Assembly: GCF_002211305.1 (NCBI RefSeq)
Contig: NZ_LOKW01000003.1
Location: 186,001-250,000 of the forward strand
DNA length: 64,000 bases
Direction of reading: 5' to 3'
Origin: Rhizobium sp. R634
GTDB taxonomy: Bacteria > Pseudomonadota > Alphaproteobacteria > Rhizobiales > Rhizobiaceae
Shown: positions 1-9,246 of the stretch, one piece after another
How the letters are laid out: each line of letters opens with the position of its first letter
Position numbering within the stretch: position 1 is the first letter of the stretch
Translations under genes and position numbers: made by a program
The notes under the pieces: model-generated
The model's input: the letters and a program-made list of their open reading frames with translations, nothing else
Told to the model about the DNA's origin: nothing
Databases searched by the model: none

Positions 1-402
1 ATCCGCCCGCGTCTTGTCCGATGTCAGCTGTACGAGGCCGCAGCCGCGCTCGACGCATTGGGCGGTCGCCCAATCGATGAACTCGGAGCCGAGGCCGGAG
101 CCGCGCAAATCCCGCGCGATACGCACGCTCTCGATCTGCCCGCGCCACATGCCCGCTCTCGAAAGGCCGGGAATGAAGCTCAGCTGCAGACAGCCGACAA
201 GCTGATCGTCCGCATCGCTTGCAACGGCGAGCATCTGGTTGGCATCCGCCTCGATCGCGGCGAAAGCCGAGAGGTAGCGCGCATCGATGGGGTCCGAGAC
301 GATCTCCCTGGCGCTGCCGAGATCGTCCTCGGCCAAAAGCCGGACGATGGCGGCAAGATCCGATTGGCGGGCGAGCCTGAAATTATACACGGCTGTTCTC
401 AA
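1..402 (-). CDS. GNAT family N-acetyltransferase (partial, 3' end outside window)
   Basis: A GCN5-related acetyltransferase whose C-terminus lies beyond the left edge; about 134 residues are visible. The N-terminus reads YNFRLARQSDLAAIVRLL, typical of the first strand and helix of the fold. Later come a central strand (DDQLVGCLQLSFIPGL) and the acetyl-CoA pyrophosphate-binding signature RGSGLGSEFIDWA, followed by the AQCVERGCGLVQLTSD strand. These order as in the family. The start is probably TTG at 402, which overlaps the stop of the upstream MFS gene as TTGA; GTG at 390 is the alternative. The overlap suggests translational coupling with the exporter. The substrate cannot be told from sequence; a small-molecule or peptide amine is likely. 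No oddities other than the truncation by the window. Confidence 0.8.
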   Translation of the reverse strand, partial: MRTAVYNFRLARQSDLAAIVRLLAEDDLGSAREIVSDPIDARYLSAFAAIEADANQMLAVASDADDQLVGCLQLSFIPGLSRAGMWRGQIESVRIARDLRGSGLGSEFIDWATAQCVERGCGLVQLTSDKTRAD

Positions 403-2051
403 TGGTGCAGATCTATCGGCGCCTTATGGAAGACGTCATCGCCGGGCGGAATGGCCTGACGTTCGATCATTCGATGAACATGGGGCAGGCCTTCGCCGCG
501 GTGAAGGGCGCGCAGCCTGTCGATGTTTTCGGCATCGGCCTGCGTACGCCGCTGGTTGTGTCTGATGTATTCGACCCAGGTCGGCGTATGGTAGCTTTCG
601 GTCCAGAGCCCGGGATTTTCGAGATCGCGCATCAGCGCCCAGTGCCGCGCGCCATCACGGATGCGGATACGCCGCCGCTCCACCATCAACGCCATGAATT
701 CCGCAAGGTCGTCATCGGCGATCTCGTAGTCGACCTGGATGACGATCGGGCCGCTGCGCGGCGTGATGTCGAGACTCAAGGCCGGCGCGGTGAAGCGGTT
801 CAGCGGATCGAGGTTGAGCGAGGCGAAGGCCGGCATCGAAAAACGTAGCCCGATCGTAATGCCGAGCAGCATGACGACCGACGACATCAACAGCGCATTT
901 GCAACGCCGTAGCGGTCGGCGGCCACACCCCAGAGCCAGCTGCCACCGGCGATGCCGCCGAAGGTGACGGTCTGATAGAGCGACAGCGCGCGGCCGACCA
1001 CCCAGCGCGGCGTCGAAAGCTGGACGATGGTGTTGAAGAGCGACAGCGCGGAGACCCAGCAGGCGCCGGAGATGAGCAGGCCGGCGGAGGTCAGGAGGGC
1101 GCTCGGACTGAAGGCGGCGATGACGGCGCTCAACGCAAAACCGGCAAAGGCCAGCCGGATGATGATCTCACTCGACAGCATCTGGCGAAGCCTCGCATTC
1201 AGCACCGCTCCGCCGATCGCGCCGATGCCGAAGGCGCCGAGCATGAAGCCATAGGTCAGCGGGCCGCCGGCAACGAGATCGAGAGCGACGATCGGCAGCA
1301 GCGCTAGGATAGAACTCGCGCCGATGCCGAAGATGAGACCACGGACCAGAACCTTTTCGAGATTGGGCGACATGGAGACGTAACGCAGGCCGGCGAAGAT
1401 GGCGCTGCCGAGCGCCTCCCGCGGCAGGGTCGAGACCGGTGTGCTCGGCCGCCAGCGCGACAGCGCGTAAATCAATGGCAGGTAACTCAGCGTGTTCACC
1501 GCAAAGGCCGCAGCGGCGCCGGCCGCCGCAACGATGGCGCCGCCGATCGCCGGGCCGACGCTGCGGGTGATGTTGAATCCCATGCTGTTCAAGGTGACGG
1601 CGCCCGGAAGATCGGCGCGCGGCACCATATCGCCGACCGAGGCCTGCCAGGAGGGATTGTTGAGCGCCGTGCCGCAGCCGATCAGGAAGGTGAAGAAGAG
1701 CAGCAGCCAGGGCGTGATCCAGCCGAGAAGCGCACAGGCCGTCAGCAGGCCGGAGACCACGAGCATCATGCACTGCGCCGTCAGCATGACGCGGCGGCGA
1801 TCGTAATTGTCGGCGAGCGCGCCCGATATCAGGGAAAACAGCATGATCGGCAGCGCGGTCGAGGTCTGCACCAGCGCGACCATATCCTCCGAAGCGGTGA
1901 TCGTCGTCATCATCCAAGCAGCACCCACTGCCTGGATCAGGCCGCCGAAATTCGAGGAAAGACTCGCAAACCATATGGCGCGATAGGTATCGTGCCGCAA
2001 AGGCGCCAATGTCGACGAAGTATACGCCACGATTTCTCCCGCTTTTGTCAT
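399..2051 (-). CDS. MFS transporter of the MFS_3 / DHA3 type with C-terminal cytoplasmic domain
   Basis: Inner-membrane major-facilitator exporter of 550 residues. The first ~410 residues are hydrophobic and carry the MFS motif A region between TM2 and TM3 (GALADNYDRRRVML). Further hydrophobic segments give about 12 helices. After the last helix (~residue 410) comes a soluble ~130-residue tail (GPIVIQVDYEIADDDLAEF through HVHRMIERQAIPPG) resembling the antibiotic-monooxygenase-like ferredoxin fold common at the end of PF05977 'transmembrane secretion effector' proteins. The length fits that subfamily. The likely role is export of a siderophore, drug or other small molecule; the substrate is unknown. 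It is read with the downstream GNAT gene, whose start overlaps its stop. Start ATG at 2051. Confidence 0.85.
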   Translation of the reverse strand: MTKAGEIVAYTSSTLAPLRHDTYRAIWFASLSSNFGGLIQAVGAAWMMTTITASEDMVALVQTSTALPIMLFSLISGALADNYDRRRVMLTAQCMMLVVSGLLTACALLGWITPWLLLFFTFLIGCGTALNNPSWQASVGDMVPRADLPGAVTLNSMGFNITRSVGPAIGGAIVAAAGAAAAFAVNTLSYLPLIYALSRWRPSTPVSTLPREALGSAIFAGLRYVSMSPNLEKVLVRGLIFGIGASSILALLPIVALDLVAGGPLTYGFMLGAFGIGAIGGAVLNARLRQMLSSEIIIRLAFAGFALSAVIAAFSPSALLTSAGLLISGACWVSALSLFNTIVQLSTPRWVVGRALSLYQTVTFGGIAGGSWLWGVAADRYGVANALLMSSVVMLLGITIGLRFSMPAFASLNLDPLNRFTAPALSLDITPRSGPIVIQVDYEIADDDLAEFMALMVERRRIRIRDGARHWALMRDLENPGLWTESYHTPTWVEYIRHNQRRTQADAENIDRLRALHRGEGLPHVHRMIERQAIPPGDDVFHKAPIDLHH

Positions 2052-2142
2052 TGCCCCCGACCCGGCAATATATGCGCATGACCGGCGCTGGCCATAGCGC
2101 GTTCGCCTTGCCGGAGGCGAATTGGCGGAATCCGCCGCAGAC

Positions 2143-2172
2143 CTTGCAATTTCGTAAAAACCCGACTATATG
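2143..2172 (+). promoter_or_regulatory. Probable sigma-70 promoter of the rimP-nusA-infB operon
   Basis: CTTGCA (2143-2148) and CTATAT (2166-2171) are separated by 17 bases and match the rhizobial sigma-70 pattern CTTGAC/CTATAT well. Transcription would start near 2178, just upstream of the leader hairpin. Inferred by eye only. Confidence 0.5.
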
Positions 2173-2198
2173 GCTCTCAAATTCTTGATCGCTTGATG

Positions 2199-2229
2199 AA
2201 GAGTGGGCCGCAAGGACCCGCTCTTTTTT
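2199..2229 (+). terminator. Intrinsic terminator-like hairpin in the rimP leader
   Basis: AAGAGTGGGCC (2199-2209), loop GCAA, GGACCCGCTCTT (2214-2225), then six T's (2224-2229). The stem has a G-U pair and one bulged A. It lies between the putative promoter and the rimP start codon, so it would attenuate the operon rather than end an upstream gene; the upstream MFS gene runs the other way. Confidence 0.6.
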
Positions 2230-2275
2230 ATTAGCTCGATCGCCTGAACAGCAGAAATTGCGAGGAGCGCACCGC

Positions 2276-2881
2276 TTGTCGGACATGACGAACGCAGACA
2301 ACGAATTTGAGCCGCGGCTGATTACCGAAACCGGGCTTGACCAGCGTCTTGCCGATATCATCGAACCCGTTCTCATCGGGATGGGTTTCCGGCTGATCCG
2401 TGTGCGCATGCTGAACCAGAACGGCATGACGATGCAGGTCATGGCCGAACGCAACGACGGCACGATGACCGTCGAGGACTGCGAAGAAGTCTCGATGGCG
2501 ATTTCTCCCGTGCTCGATGTGGAAGATCCGATCGATAAAGAGTATCATCTCGAAGTGTCTTCGCCCGGCATCGACCGTCCGATGGTGCGGAAATCCGATT
2601 TCGTTCGCTGGCAAGGTCACCTGGTGAAATGCGAGACGTCGATCATGATCGGCAACCGCAAGCGCTTCCGCGGCAAGATCGTCGAAGCCGACGCAGATGG
2701 TTTCACGCTCGAGCGTGACCAGGTTGCCTACGGAGAAGAGCTGAACGTCACCATTCCTTTCACGGCGCTCAGCGACGCGAAACTCATTCTGACCGACGAT
2801 CTGATCCGCGATGCGCTGCGCGCCGACAAGCTGGCGAAAGCGCAGGCCGCCAACCAGAACGAAGCGGACGAGCAGGAATAA
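2276..2881 (+). CDS. rimP: Ribosome maturation factor RimP
   Basis: RimP (formerly YhbC/P15a) assists late 30S subunit maturation in the cytoplasm. The 201-residue protein has the N-terminal alpha/beta domain ([19 protein letters not shown], and later [19 protein letters not shown]) and the conserved [12 protein letters not shown] motif near residue 100. The C-terminal SH3-like part includes [15 protein letters not shown]. Start: TTG at 2276 is preferred because AGGAG (2263-2267) lies 8 bases upstream; ATG at 2285 is an alternative. It is the first gene of the nusA-infB operon, as in most bacteria, and is preceded by a terminator-like leader hairpin. The C-terminus is a lysine/glutamate-rich tail common in rhizobial homologues. 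Length is slightly above the E. coli protein (about 150) but normal for Rhizobiales. Confidence 0.95.
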   Translation: MSDMTNADNEFEPRLITETGLDQRLADIIEPVLIGMGFRLIRVRMLNQNGMTMQVMAERNDGTMTVEDCEEVSMAISPVLDVEDPIDKEYHLEVSSPGIDRPMVRKSDFVRWQGHLVKCETSIMIGNRKRFRGKIVEADADGFTLERDQVAYGEELNVTIPFTALSDAKLILTDDLIRDALRADKLAKAQAANQNEADEQE

Positions 2882-2940
2882 CCGATCAACAGACCGCTCC
2901 AGGGACGGGAACCCGGGAGTAAAGACGGAGAAACAAGACA

Positions 2941-4542
2941 ATGGCAGTCAGTGCGAACCGGCTCGAACTTCTGCAGATCGCAGATGCAGTGGCGCGCGAA
3001 AAGGTCATCGACCGCGAGATCGTGCTTGCCGCAATGGCCGATGCCATTCAGAAGGCGGCACGCTCGCGTTACGGCACCGAATCCAACATCCGGGCCGACA
3101 TCAATCCGAAGACCGGCGAAATCCGGCTGCAGCGCCTGCTCGAAGTCGTCGACAAGGCCGAGGATTATTCGACGCAGATCCCGCTGGAACTCGCCCGCGA
3201 CCGCAACCCGGACGCCGCACTCGGTGATTTCATCGCCGATCCGCTGCCGCCGATGGATTTCGGCCGCATCGCCGCACAGTCCGCCAAGCAGGTGATCGTG
3301 CAGAAGGTGCGTGAAGCCGAGCGCGACCGCCAGTTCGACGAATTCAAGGACCGCGTCGGCGAAATCGTCAACGGCACCGTCAAGCGCGTCGAATACGGCA
3401 ACGTCATTGTTGACCTCGGCCGCGGCGAAGGCATCATCCGCCGCGACGAAATGATCCCGCGCGAGAACGTGCGCTATGGCGATCGCGTCCGCGCCTATGT
3501 CTACGACGTCCGCCGCGAGCAGCGCGGTCCGCAGATCTTCCTGTCGCGAACGCATCCGCAGTTCATGGTGAAGCTCTTCACCATGGAAGTGCCTGAAATT
3601 TACGACGGCATCATCCAGGTGAAGTCGGTTGCCCGCGATCCGGGCTCGCGCGCCAAGATCGCCGTGATCTCGAACGATTCGTCGATCGATCCGGTCGGCG
3701 CCTGCGTCGGTATGCGCGGTTCGCGCGTCCAGGCCGTCGTCGGCGAGCTTCAGGGCGAGAAGATCGACATCATTCCCTGGAGCCAGGACCCGGCGACCTT
3801 CGTCGTCAACGCCCTGCAGCCGGCCGAAGTCGCCAAGGTCGTTCTCGACGAGGATGCAGAGCGCATCGAAGTCGTCGTTCCGGACGAGCAGCTGTCGCTT
3901 GCGATCGGCCGCCGCGGCCAGAACGTCCGCCTCGCCTCGCAGCTGACCGGCTGGGACATCGATATCATGACGGAGGCCGAGGAATCGGAGCGCCGTCAGA
4001 AGGAATTCAACGAGCGCACCAACCTGTTCATGGACTCGCTCGACGTCGACGAAATGGTCGGTCAGGTTCTGGCGTCGGAAGGCTTTGCCGCCGTCGAGGA
4101 ACTCGCTTATGTCGATCTCGACGAAATTTCCTCGATCGATGGTTTTGACGAGGATACGGCTCAGGAAATCCAGACCCGCGCCCGCGAATATCTCGAGAAG
4201 CTCGAAGCCGAGATGGACGAGAAGCGTAAGGCGCTCGGCGTTGAGGACGAGCTGCGCGGGATCGACGGCATGACCGCCCAGATGATGGTGGCGCTTGGTG
4301 AAGACGGCATCAAGACGATCGAGGACTTCGCCGGTTGCGCCGCCGATGATCTCGTCGGCTGGACGGAGCGCAAGAACGGCGAAACGAAGAAGTTCGAGGG
4401 CCTGTTCTCGAAGTTCGACGTCTCGCGCGTCGAAGCCGAACAGATGATCGTCCAGGCCCGCCTTGCAGCCGGCTGGATCACCGAAGAGGACCTGGCAAAG
4501 GGGACCGAGGAAGAGGTCACCGAAGCCGAACAGGAAGCATGA
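2941..4542 (+). CDS. nusA: Transcription termination/antitermination factor NusA
   Basis: NusA binds RNA polymerase and nascent RNA to control pausing, termination and rRNA antitermination. The 533-residue protein shows the N-terminal RNAP-binding domain (1-~125), an S1 domain ([20 protein letters not shown], ~139 on), two KH domains ([19 protein letters not shown], ~258; [19 protein letters not shown], ~320) and two C-terminal acidic-repeat helix-hairpin-helix units. The second of these includes [19 protein letters not shown]. The two C-terminal repeats are the proteobacterial form. An RBS (GGAG) lies just before ATG 2941. It is 59 bases after rimP, and its TGA overlaps the ATG of the following ylxR gene (ATGA). 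Confidence 0.97.
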   Translation: MAVSANRLELLQIADAVAREKVIDREIVLAAMADAIQKAARSRYGTESNIRADINPKTGEIRLQRLLEVVDKAEDYSTQIPLELARDRNPDAALGDFIADPLPPMDFGRIAAQSAKQVIVQKVREAERDRQFDEFKDRVGEIVNGTVKRVEYGNVIVDLGRGEGIIRRDEMIPRENVRYGDRVRAYVYDVRREQRGPQIFLSRTHPQFMVKLFTMEVPEIYDGIIQVKSVARDPGSRAKIAVISNDSSIDPVGACVGMRGSRVQAVVGELQGEKIDIIPWSQDPATFVVNALQPAEVAKVVLDEDAERIEVVVPDEQLSLAIGRRGQNVRLASQLTGWDIDIMTEAEESERRQKEFNERTNLFMDSLDVDEMVGQVLASEGFAAVEELAYVDLDEISSIDGFDEDTAQEIQTRAREYLEKLEAEMDEKRKALGVEDELRGIDGMTAQMMVALGEDGIKTIEDFAGCAADDLVGWTERKNGETKKFEGLFSKFDVSRVEAEQMIVQARLAAGWITEEDLAKGTEEEVTEAEQEA

Positions 4543-5231
4543 TGACCGCGCATGAGCCGGACGCTCTCCCTGAGGAGGACGATCTTGCAGGTTATGACGT
4601 GAACGGACGCATGTGCATCGTGACGCGTGAAAGCGGATCGCCGGATGAGCTGATCCGCTTCGTCGCGGCTCCCGACGGAACCGTCGTCGCCGACCTGAAG
4701 CGCGAGCTTCCGGGACGCGGATGCTGGGTGAAAGCCGACCGGTCGCTGGTCGACAAAGCGGTGGCGAAGAAGCTCTTCGCCCGCGCGCTGAAGAGCGACG
4801 CGAAGGCAGCAGACGATCTCGGCGCGAGCGTCGACCGGCTGCTGGCGGCGCAATTGATGCAGATGATGAACATGGCGCGCAAAGCCGGCCAGTTCGTCAG
4901 CGGCTCCTCGAAAGTGGATGCCGCGGTGAGAAGCGGAGCAGCGCTTGCGGTGTTCCATGCGACTGATGCAGCGGACGACGGCGTCCGGAAGATCGACCAG
5001 GCCCGCAAGGCCTGGCACCTCGGAATGGAGACCGAGGAGGAGATACCTTCCTTCCGTCTCTTCTCGGAGAGCGAAATGGAAGGCCTGATGGGCCAGAATG
5101 CTTTTATCCATGCCGCAGTGCTTGCAGGGCAGGCGGGTGAGGGTGTAGTGAAGCGCGCAAAGATGCTCGAACAGTACCGTATTGGCGGTCAGTCCCGGGC
5201 AGCGGGCGGCGCTGGCCGGCAAAAGCAATGA
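4539..5231 (+). CDS. YlxR-family RNA-binding protein with C-terminal L7Ae-like domain
   Basis: A 230-residue RNA-binding protein of the DUF448/YlxR family, found between nusA and infB in most bacteria and usually annotated as nucleic-acid-binding. The N-terminal YlxR domain (about 18-95) contains CIVTRESGSPDELIRFV and the signature LPGRGCWVKADRSLVDKAV. After a linker, residues ~105-190 (MQMMNMARKAGQFVSGSSKV, then AALAVFHATDAADDGVRK) resemble the L7Ae/Gadd45 fold that alphaproteobacteria fuse to YlxR. It starts at ATG 4539 inside the nusA stop (ATGATGA), so coupling to nusA is likely. It probably acts in ribosome assembly or transcription control, but no defined target is known from sequence. 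Confidence 0.9.
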   Translation: MMTAHEPDALPEEDDLAGYDVNGRMCIVTRESGSPDELIRFVAAPDGTVVADLKRELPGRGCWVKADRSLVDKAVAKKLFARALKSDAKAADDLGASVDRLLAAQLMQMMNMARKAGQFVSGSSKVDAAVRSGAALAVFHATDAADDGVRKIDQARKAWHLGMETEEEIPSFRLFSESEMEGLMGQNAFIHAAVLAGQAGEGVVKRAKMLEQYRIGGQSRAAGGAGRQKQ

Positions 5232-5333
5232 GAAGGTCACCGGCATCGGCCGGTCCTATTCTCATTGATCGACAGTATTTGAACGACAGGGTCTGATCTA
5301 GTCATCGCTCCCTGTCCGAAGGAACGGGAACGA

Positions 5334-8075
5334 ATGACCGATAGCAATGACGACAAGACACTCAGCGTAACGGGCAAGAAGACGCTTACCCTGAAACCAT
5401 CGGGGATGAGCCAGGGCACCGTTCGCCAGGATATGGGTCGCGGTCGCACCAAGGCGGTCGTCGTCGAGACCCGCAAGCGGCGTCCGATGCGCCCGGAAGA
5501 CGAAAAGCCGATCACGCCCGCCGCCCCCGTGGCCCCGGTCCGCGCCGCCGAACCGGCACCCGCGCCGGCACAGGCACGTCCGCAGCAGCCGACGCCGGCG
5601 CCGCGCGTTCACCAGCCGGGCGGCAGCCAGACCAACCAGCGTCCGCAGCAGTCCTATCAGCAGCCGCGCTCGAACGACCGTCCGCGCCCTGTCGTGCTGA
5701 ACCACCTGTCGCCGGAAGAGATGGACGCCCGTCGCCGTGCGCTCGCCGAATCCCAGGCGCGTGACGCCCAGGATGCGATCCGCCGCGCCGAGGAAGAAAA
5801 GCGCCGCGCCGCTGAAGAGGCCATCCGCAAGGCGGCCGAGGCCGAGGAAGCCGCCCGCAGGGCGGCCGAAGAGGCTGCCCGACAGGCTGAGGCTCCTGCC
5901 GTCGCCGAACCGGCGGCACCGGCTCCGGTTGCGGCTGAAGCCCCTGCGAGCACGCCGCGGCCGGCATCATCGGCCCCAGCTGCCCGCCGGCCCGACGGCG
6001 CAGCACCTGCTGCCGCCCGTCCGGCCCCCGGCGCTGCGGCGCCGGCAGGCGTCCGCGGCCGTCGCAATGAAGACGGCGACGATGATCGCGGCGGCGCACG
6101 CGGCGGTCCGGCTCGTGGCCGTGTCGTCCGTCCGGAACCCGCAAAGCCGGTTACGACGCGTCCGAAAACGGACGAAGAGCGTCGTCGCGGCAAGCTGACG
6201 ATCACCACCGCTGACGTGGACGGCGAAGACGCCGGCCGCAGCCGTTCGCTTTCGGCGATGCGCCGCCGGCAGGAGAAGTTCCGCCGCAGCCAGATGCAGG
6301 AAACCCGCGAGAAGATCTCCCGCGAAGTCGTTCTGCCTGAAACCATCACCATTCAGGAACTGTCGCAGCGCATGTCCGAACGCGCCGTCGACGTTATCAA
6401 GTTCCTGATGAAGGAAGGTCAGATGATGAAGCCGGGCGACGTCATCGACGCCGACCTCGCCGAACTCATCGCCGGCGAATTCGGCCATACAGTCAAGCGC
6501 GTCTCGGAATCCGACGTCGAGCTCGGCATCTTCAACCTGTCCGACGAAGAGGGCGAACTGGTTTCGCGCCCGCCCGTCGTCACCATCATGGGCCACGTCG
6601 ACCACGGCAAGACCTCGCTGCTCGACGCCATCCGCCATGCCAACGTGGTCTCCGGCGAAGCCGGCGGCATCACGCAGCATATCGGCGCCTATCAGGTGGA
6701 ACAGAACGGCCAGAAGATCACCTTCATCGACACTCCCGGCCACGCTGCCTTTACGGCGATGCGTGCCCGCGGTGCGCAGGCGACCGATATCGCGATCCTC
6801 GTGGTCGCGGCTGACGACAGCGTGATGCCGCAGACGATCGAATCGATCAACCATGCCAAAGCGGCCGATGTTCCGATCATCGTGGCGATCAACAAGATCG
6901 ACAAGCACGAGGCTGATCCGCAGAAGGTGCGCAACCAGCTGCTGCAGCACGAAGTCTTCGTGGAATCCATGGGTGGTGAAGTGCTCGACGTCGAAGTCTC
7001 GGCCAAGACAGGCAAGAACCTCGACAAGCTGCTCGAGGCGATCCTGCTGCAGGCCGAAATCCTCGACCTCAAGGCCAACCCGAACCGGACGGCGGAAGGC
7101 ACCGTTATCGAAGCCCAGCTCGACCGCGGCCGCGGCTCGGTCGCCACCGTGCTCGTCCAGAAGGGCACGCTGCGCCCCGGCCAGATCATCGTCGCCGGCG
7201 ACGTCTGGGGCCGCGTGCGCGCGCTGGTCACCGACAAGGGCGATCATGTGAAGGAAGCGGGTCCCGCGACTCCGGTCGAGGTGCTTGGTCTTTCCGGCAC
7301 GCCGCAGGCGGGCGACAAGTTCGCCGTCGTCGAAAGCGAAAGCCGCGCCCGCGAAATCTCCGAATACCGCCAGCGTCTTGCCCGCGACAAGGCGGCTGCC
7401 CGACTGTCGGGTCAGCGCGGTTCGCTGGAACAGATGATGACGCAGATGCAGAGCACCGGCATCAAGGAATTCCCGCTCGTCATCAAGGGCGACGTGCAGG
7501 GTTCGATCGAAGCGATTGCCGGCGCGCTGGAGAAGCTCGGCACCGACGAAGTCCGCGCCCGCATCGTCCATTCCGGCGCAGGCGGCATCACAGAGTCGGA
7601 TATTTCGCTCGCCGAAGCTTCGAACGCGGCCATTATCGGCTTCAACGTTCGCGCCAATGCGCAGGCACGCCAGTTCGCCGAACGCCAGGGCATCGAGATC
7701 CGCTACTACAACATCATCTACGATCTCGTGGATGACGTGAAGGCAGCGATGTCGGGCCTGTTGTCGCCGGAACGGCGCGAAACCTTCATCGGCAATGCCG
7801 AGATTTTGGAGGTGTTCAACATCACCAAGGTCGGCAAGGTCGCAGGCTGCCGCGTCGTCGAAGGCAAGGTCGAGCGCGGAGCAGGCGTGCGCCTCATCCG
7901 CAACGACGTTGTCGTTCACGAAGGCAAGCTCAAGACCCTCAAGCGCTTCAAGGACGAAGTCTCCGAAGTGCCGATGGGCCAGGAGTGCGGCATGGCCTTC
8001 GAAAACTACGAGGACATGCGCGTCGGCGACGTCATCGAGTGCTTCCGCGTCGAACACATTACGCGCACGCTCTGA
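5334..8075 (+). CDS. infB: Translation initiation factor IF-2
   Basis: IF-2 is the GTPase that delivers fMet-tRNA to the 30S subunit and promotes subunit joining. The 913-residue protein has a long low-complexity N-terminus (1-~330; Ala/Pro/Arg/Glu-rich, with a coiled-coil stretch [20 protein letters not shown]). An IF2_N helical domain follows ([20 protein letters not shown], ~342). The G domain has G1 GHVDHGKT (~420), DTPGH (~463) and NKID (~519). Domain II, domain III and the C-terminal fMet-tRNA-binding barrel follow. Start ATG 5334 has AAGGAAC upstream. The upstream gap holds a small GC hairpin (ACCGG/CCGGT) but no T-run, so it remains in the operon. A terminator-like hairpin follows 37 bases after the stop. 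Confidence 0.97.
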   Translation: MTDSNDDKTLSVTGKKTLTLKPSGMSQGTVRQDMGRGRTKAVVVETRKRRPMRPEDEKPITPAAPVAPVRAAEPAPAPAQARPQQPTPAPRVHQPGGSQTNQRPQQSYQQPRSNDRPRPVVLNHLSPEEMDARRRALAESQARDAQDAIRRAEEEKRRAAEEAIRKAAEAEEAARRAAEEAARQAEAPAVAEPAAPAPVAAEAPASTPRPASSAPAARRPDGAAPAAARPAPGAAAPAGVRGRRNEDGDDDRGGARGGPARGRVVRPEPAKPVTTRPKTDEERRRGKLTITTADVDGEDAGRSRSLSAMRRRQEKFRRSQMQETREKISREVVLPETITIQELSQRMSERAVDVIKFLMKEGQMMKPGDVIDADLAELIAGEFGHTVKRVSESDVELGIFNLSDEEGELVSRPPVVTIMGHVDHGKTSLLDAIRHANVVSGEAGGITQHIGAYQVEQNGQKITFIDTPGHAAFTAMRARGAQATDIAILVVAADDSVMPQTIESINHAKAADVPIIVAINKIDKHEADPQKVRNQLLQHEVFVESMGGEVLDVEVSAKTGKNLDKLLEAILLQAEILDLKANPNRTAEGTVIEAQLDRGRGSVATVLVQKGTLRPGQIIVAGDVWGRVRALVTDKGDHVKEAGPATPVEVLGLSGTPQAGDKFAVVESESRAREISEYRQRLARDKAAARLSGQRGSLEQMMTQMQSTGIKEFPLVIKGDVQGSIEAIAGALEKLGTDEVRARIVHSGAGGITESDISLAEASNAAIIGFNVRANAQARQFAERQGIEIRYYNIIYDLVDDVKAAMSGLLSPERRETFIGNAEILEVFNITKVGKVAGCRVVEGKVERGAGVRLIRNDVVVHEGKLKTLKRFKDEVSEVPMGQECGMAFENYEDMRVGDVIECFRVEHITRTL

Positions 8076-8082
8076 TCGTTGA

Positions 8083-8715
8083 ATGTCTCAATACGAGAAT
8101 AAACTAATGAGAAAGCCATCCGCCACACTGGTGGATGGCTTTTGGCATCTCGAATCCGAATCAAGTCTGAGCGACACTATAGCTGCCCGTCAGGCGCTGG
8201 ATGTCTTTCGTCAATTGAACCGGCCGAAAATCTGGAGGTTTGCAACGCAGATTTTTGTGCTTTGCTTTATTCTACTTTATTCTGCGACGCTCCTAGTTTC
8301 GTCACTTCTGATCGCCGGCATCATTTTCAAGCTCAGCCCCTCCGGTATCGACGAGGCTTTATTTGGGCACTATTTCTTCTTGCTGTTTTCTGCAACGATG
8401 CTGTCGCTCTATCTCCTGCTTCCACTTTTCTACCGATACCACAACCGCTCCATGTTGCCGCCCGGCAGCAAGATGAGTCTCCCACGCGCCCAAGTGATAG
8501 GCAGACAGACAATCGTCAACGAACTGCCAAACGTAAGAAGCGAGTGGCATTGGGCCGCCGTCTCGGAATTCATTGAAACAAAGAGCCATTTTATTATAAC
8601 TCATGTGGTCGGGTACTTTGTTGCTGTTCCGCGATCCGCATTTTTGAGCGAAACCGATGCTGCGTCTTTTGCGGAGTTATGTCGCAACGCACTTGCCGAA
8701 GCCCGCAGCCAATAG
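8083..8715 (+). CDS. YcxB-like two-TM membrane protein inserted between infB and rbfA
   Basis: A 210-residue predicted inner-membrane protein. Two strong hydrophobic helices (IFVLCFILLYSATLLVSSLL, ~55-80; FGHYFFLLFSATMLSLYLLL, ~93-115) are followed by a soluble C-terminus (AAVSEFIETKSHFIITH, then GYFVAVPRSAFLSETDAASF). This is the pattern of the YcxB-like C-terminal domain, a family of unknown function. The gene is clearly lower in GC than its neighbours (runs such as tttgctttattctactttattc), suggesting transfer. It begins 7 bases after infB, with ATG 8107 as an alternative start. The first codons run through a terminator-like hairpin (8112-8143). It interrupts the normally tight infB-rbfA order. 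No specific role can be assigned. Confidence 0.7.
   Translation: MSQYENKLMRKPSATLVDGFWHLESESSLSDTIAARQALDVFRQLNRPKIWRFATQIFVLCFILLYSATLLVSSLLIAGIIFKLSPSGIDEALFGHYFFLLFSATMLSLYLLLPLFYRYHNRSMLPPGSKMSLPRAQVIGRQTIVNELPNVRSEWHWAAVSEFIETKSHFIITHVVGYFVAVPRSAFLSETDAASFAELCRNALAEARSQ
8112..8143 (+). terminator. Intrinsic terminator-like hairpin just after infB, inside the next gene's 5' end
   Basis: AAAGCCATCCGCCA (8112-8125), loop CAC, TGGTGGATGGCTTT (8129-8142), with T's at 8140-8143. A 14-bp stem with a single G-U pair and a three-base loop is unlikely by chance. It lies within the first 20 codons of the YcxB-like gene, so it either ends most infB transcripts or serves as an RNA switch for that gene. 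Confidence 0.6.
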
Positions 8716-8829
8716 GATTGCTCGCGTGACTTTTGGCGTCGGCCGCCTTGACCTTTTCAACCAAAAGAGTCATGGACGCTCTCCTTTGACGGGTTCGATT
8801 CCCAGCCGCATCGGCAAATAGAGATAACA

Positions 8830-9234
8830 ATGACCAGACCAACTTCTTCCGCGCCTTCGCAGCGCATGCTGCGCGTTGGCGAACAGGTCCGCGCCGCGAT
8901 CACCCAGGTGCTGCAGCGCGGCGAAGTGCGCGACGACGTCATCGAGGCGACCGTGATTTCGATTTCGGAAGTGCGCATGTCGCCCGACCTGAAGATCGCT
9001 ACGGCCTATGTGACGCCGCTCGGCGTTTCCGACCACAGCATCGTCATCGAGGCATTGAACCGCCACGCCAAGTTCATCCGCGGCCGGCTCGGGCCGCAGC
9101 TTCGGCAGATGAAATACATGCCGGAGGTGCGCTTCCGCGACGATACCAGCTTCGACAATTACAAGAAGATCGACGAGCTCTTGCGTTCGCCCGAGGTGAG
9201 CCGTGACCTCGACGGCGATAACGACGAAAAATAA
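8830..9234 (+). CDS. rbfA: 30S ribosome-binding factor A
   Basis: RbfA is a KH-fold cold-adaptation factor that binds the 30S subunit near helix 1 of 16S rRNA during maturation. The 134-residue product contains the N-terminal helix [20 protein letters not shown]. It also has the conserved core [20 protein letters not shown] and the [20 protein letters not shown] segment that ends in FRDDTSFDN. Length matches the family (about 120-135). It is normally directly after infB; here a foreign-looking gene separates them. The Shine-Dalgarno before ATG 8830 is weak (TAGAGATAACA). It is 12 bases upstream of truB and presumably co-transcribed with it. Confidence 0.96.
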   Translation: MTRPTSSAPSQRMLRVGEQVRAAITQVLQRGEVRDDVIEATVISISEVRMSPDLKIATAYVTPLGVSDHSIVIEALNRHAKFIRGRLGPQLRQMKYMPEVRFRDDTSFDNYKKIDELLRSPEVSRDLDGDNDEK

Positions 9235-9246
9235 TAGAAGAGACGC

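Noticed and set aside
399..848. Long plus-strand frames opposite the MFS gene
   Set aside because: Antisense shadows typical of high-GC DNA; the minus strand carries clear MFS motifs.
5232..5333. Terminator between ylxR and infB
   Set aside because: A small ACCGG/CCGGT hairpin is present but has no T-run, and infB is normally in the same operon.
5967..8057. 696-codon minus-strand frame opposite infB
   Set aside because: Shadow frame of the highly conserved infB gene; composition (many His, Asp, Leu, Ala) and lack of motifs are typical of antisense frames.
8716..8829. tRNA gene before rbfA
   Set aside because: Only a T-loop-like motif is present; no acceptor, D or anticodon arm can be drawn.
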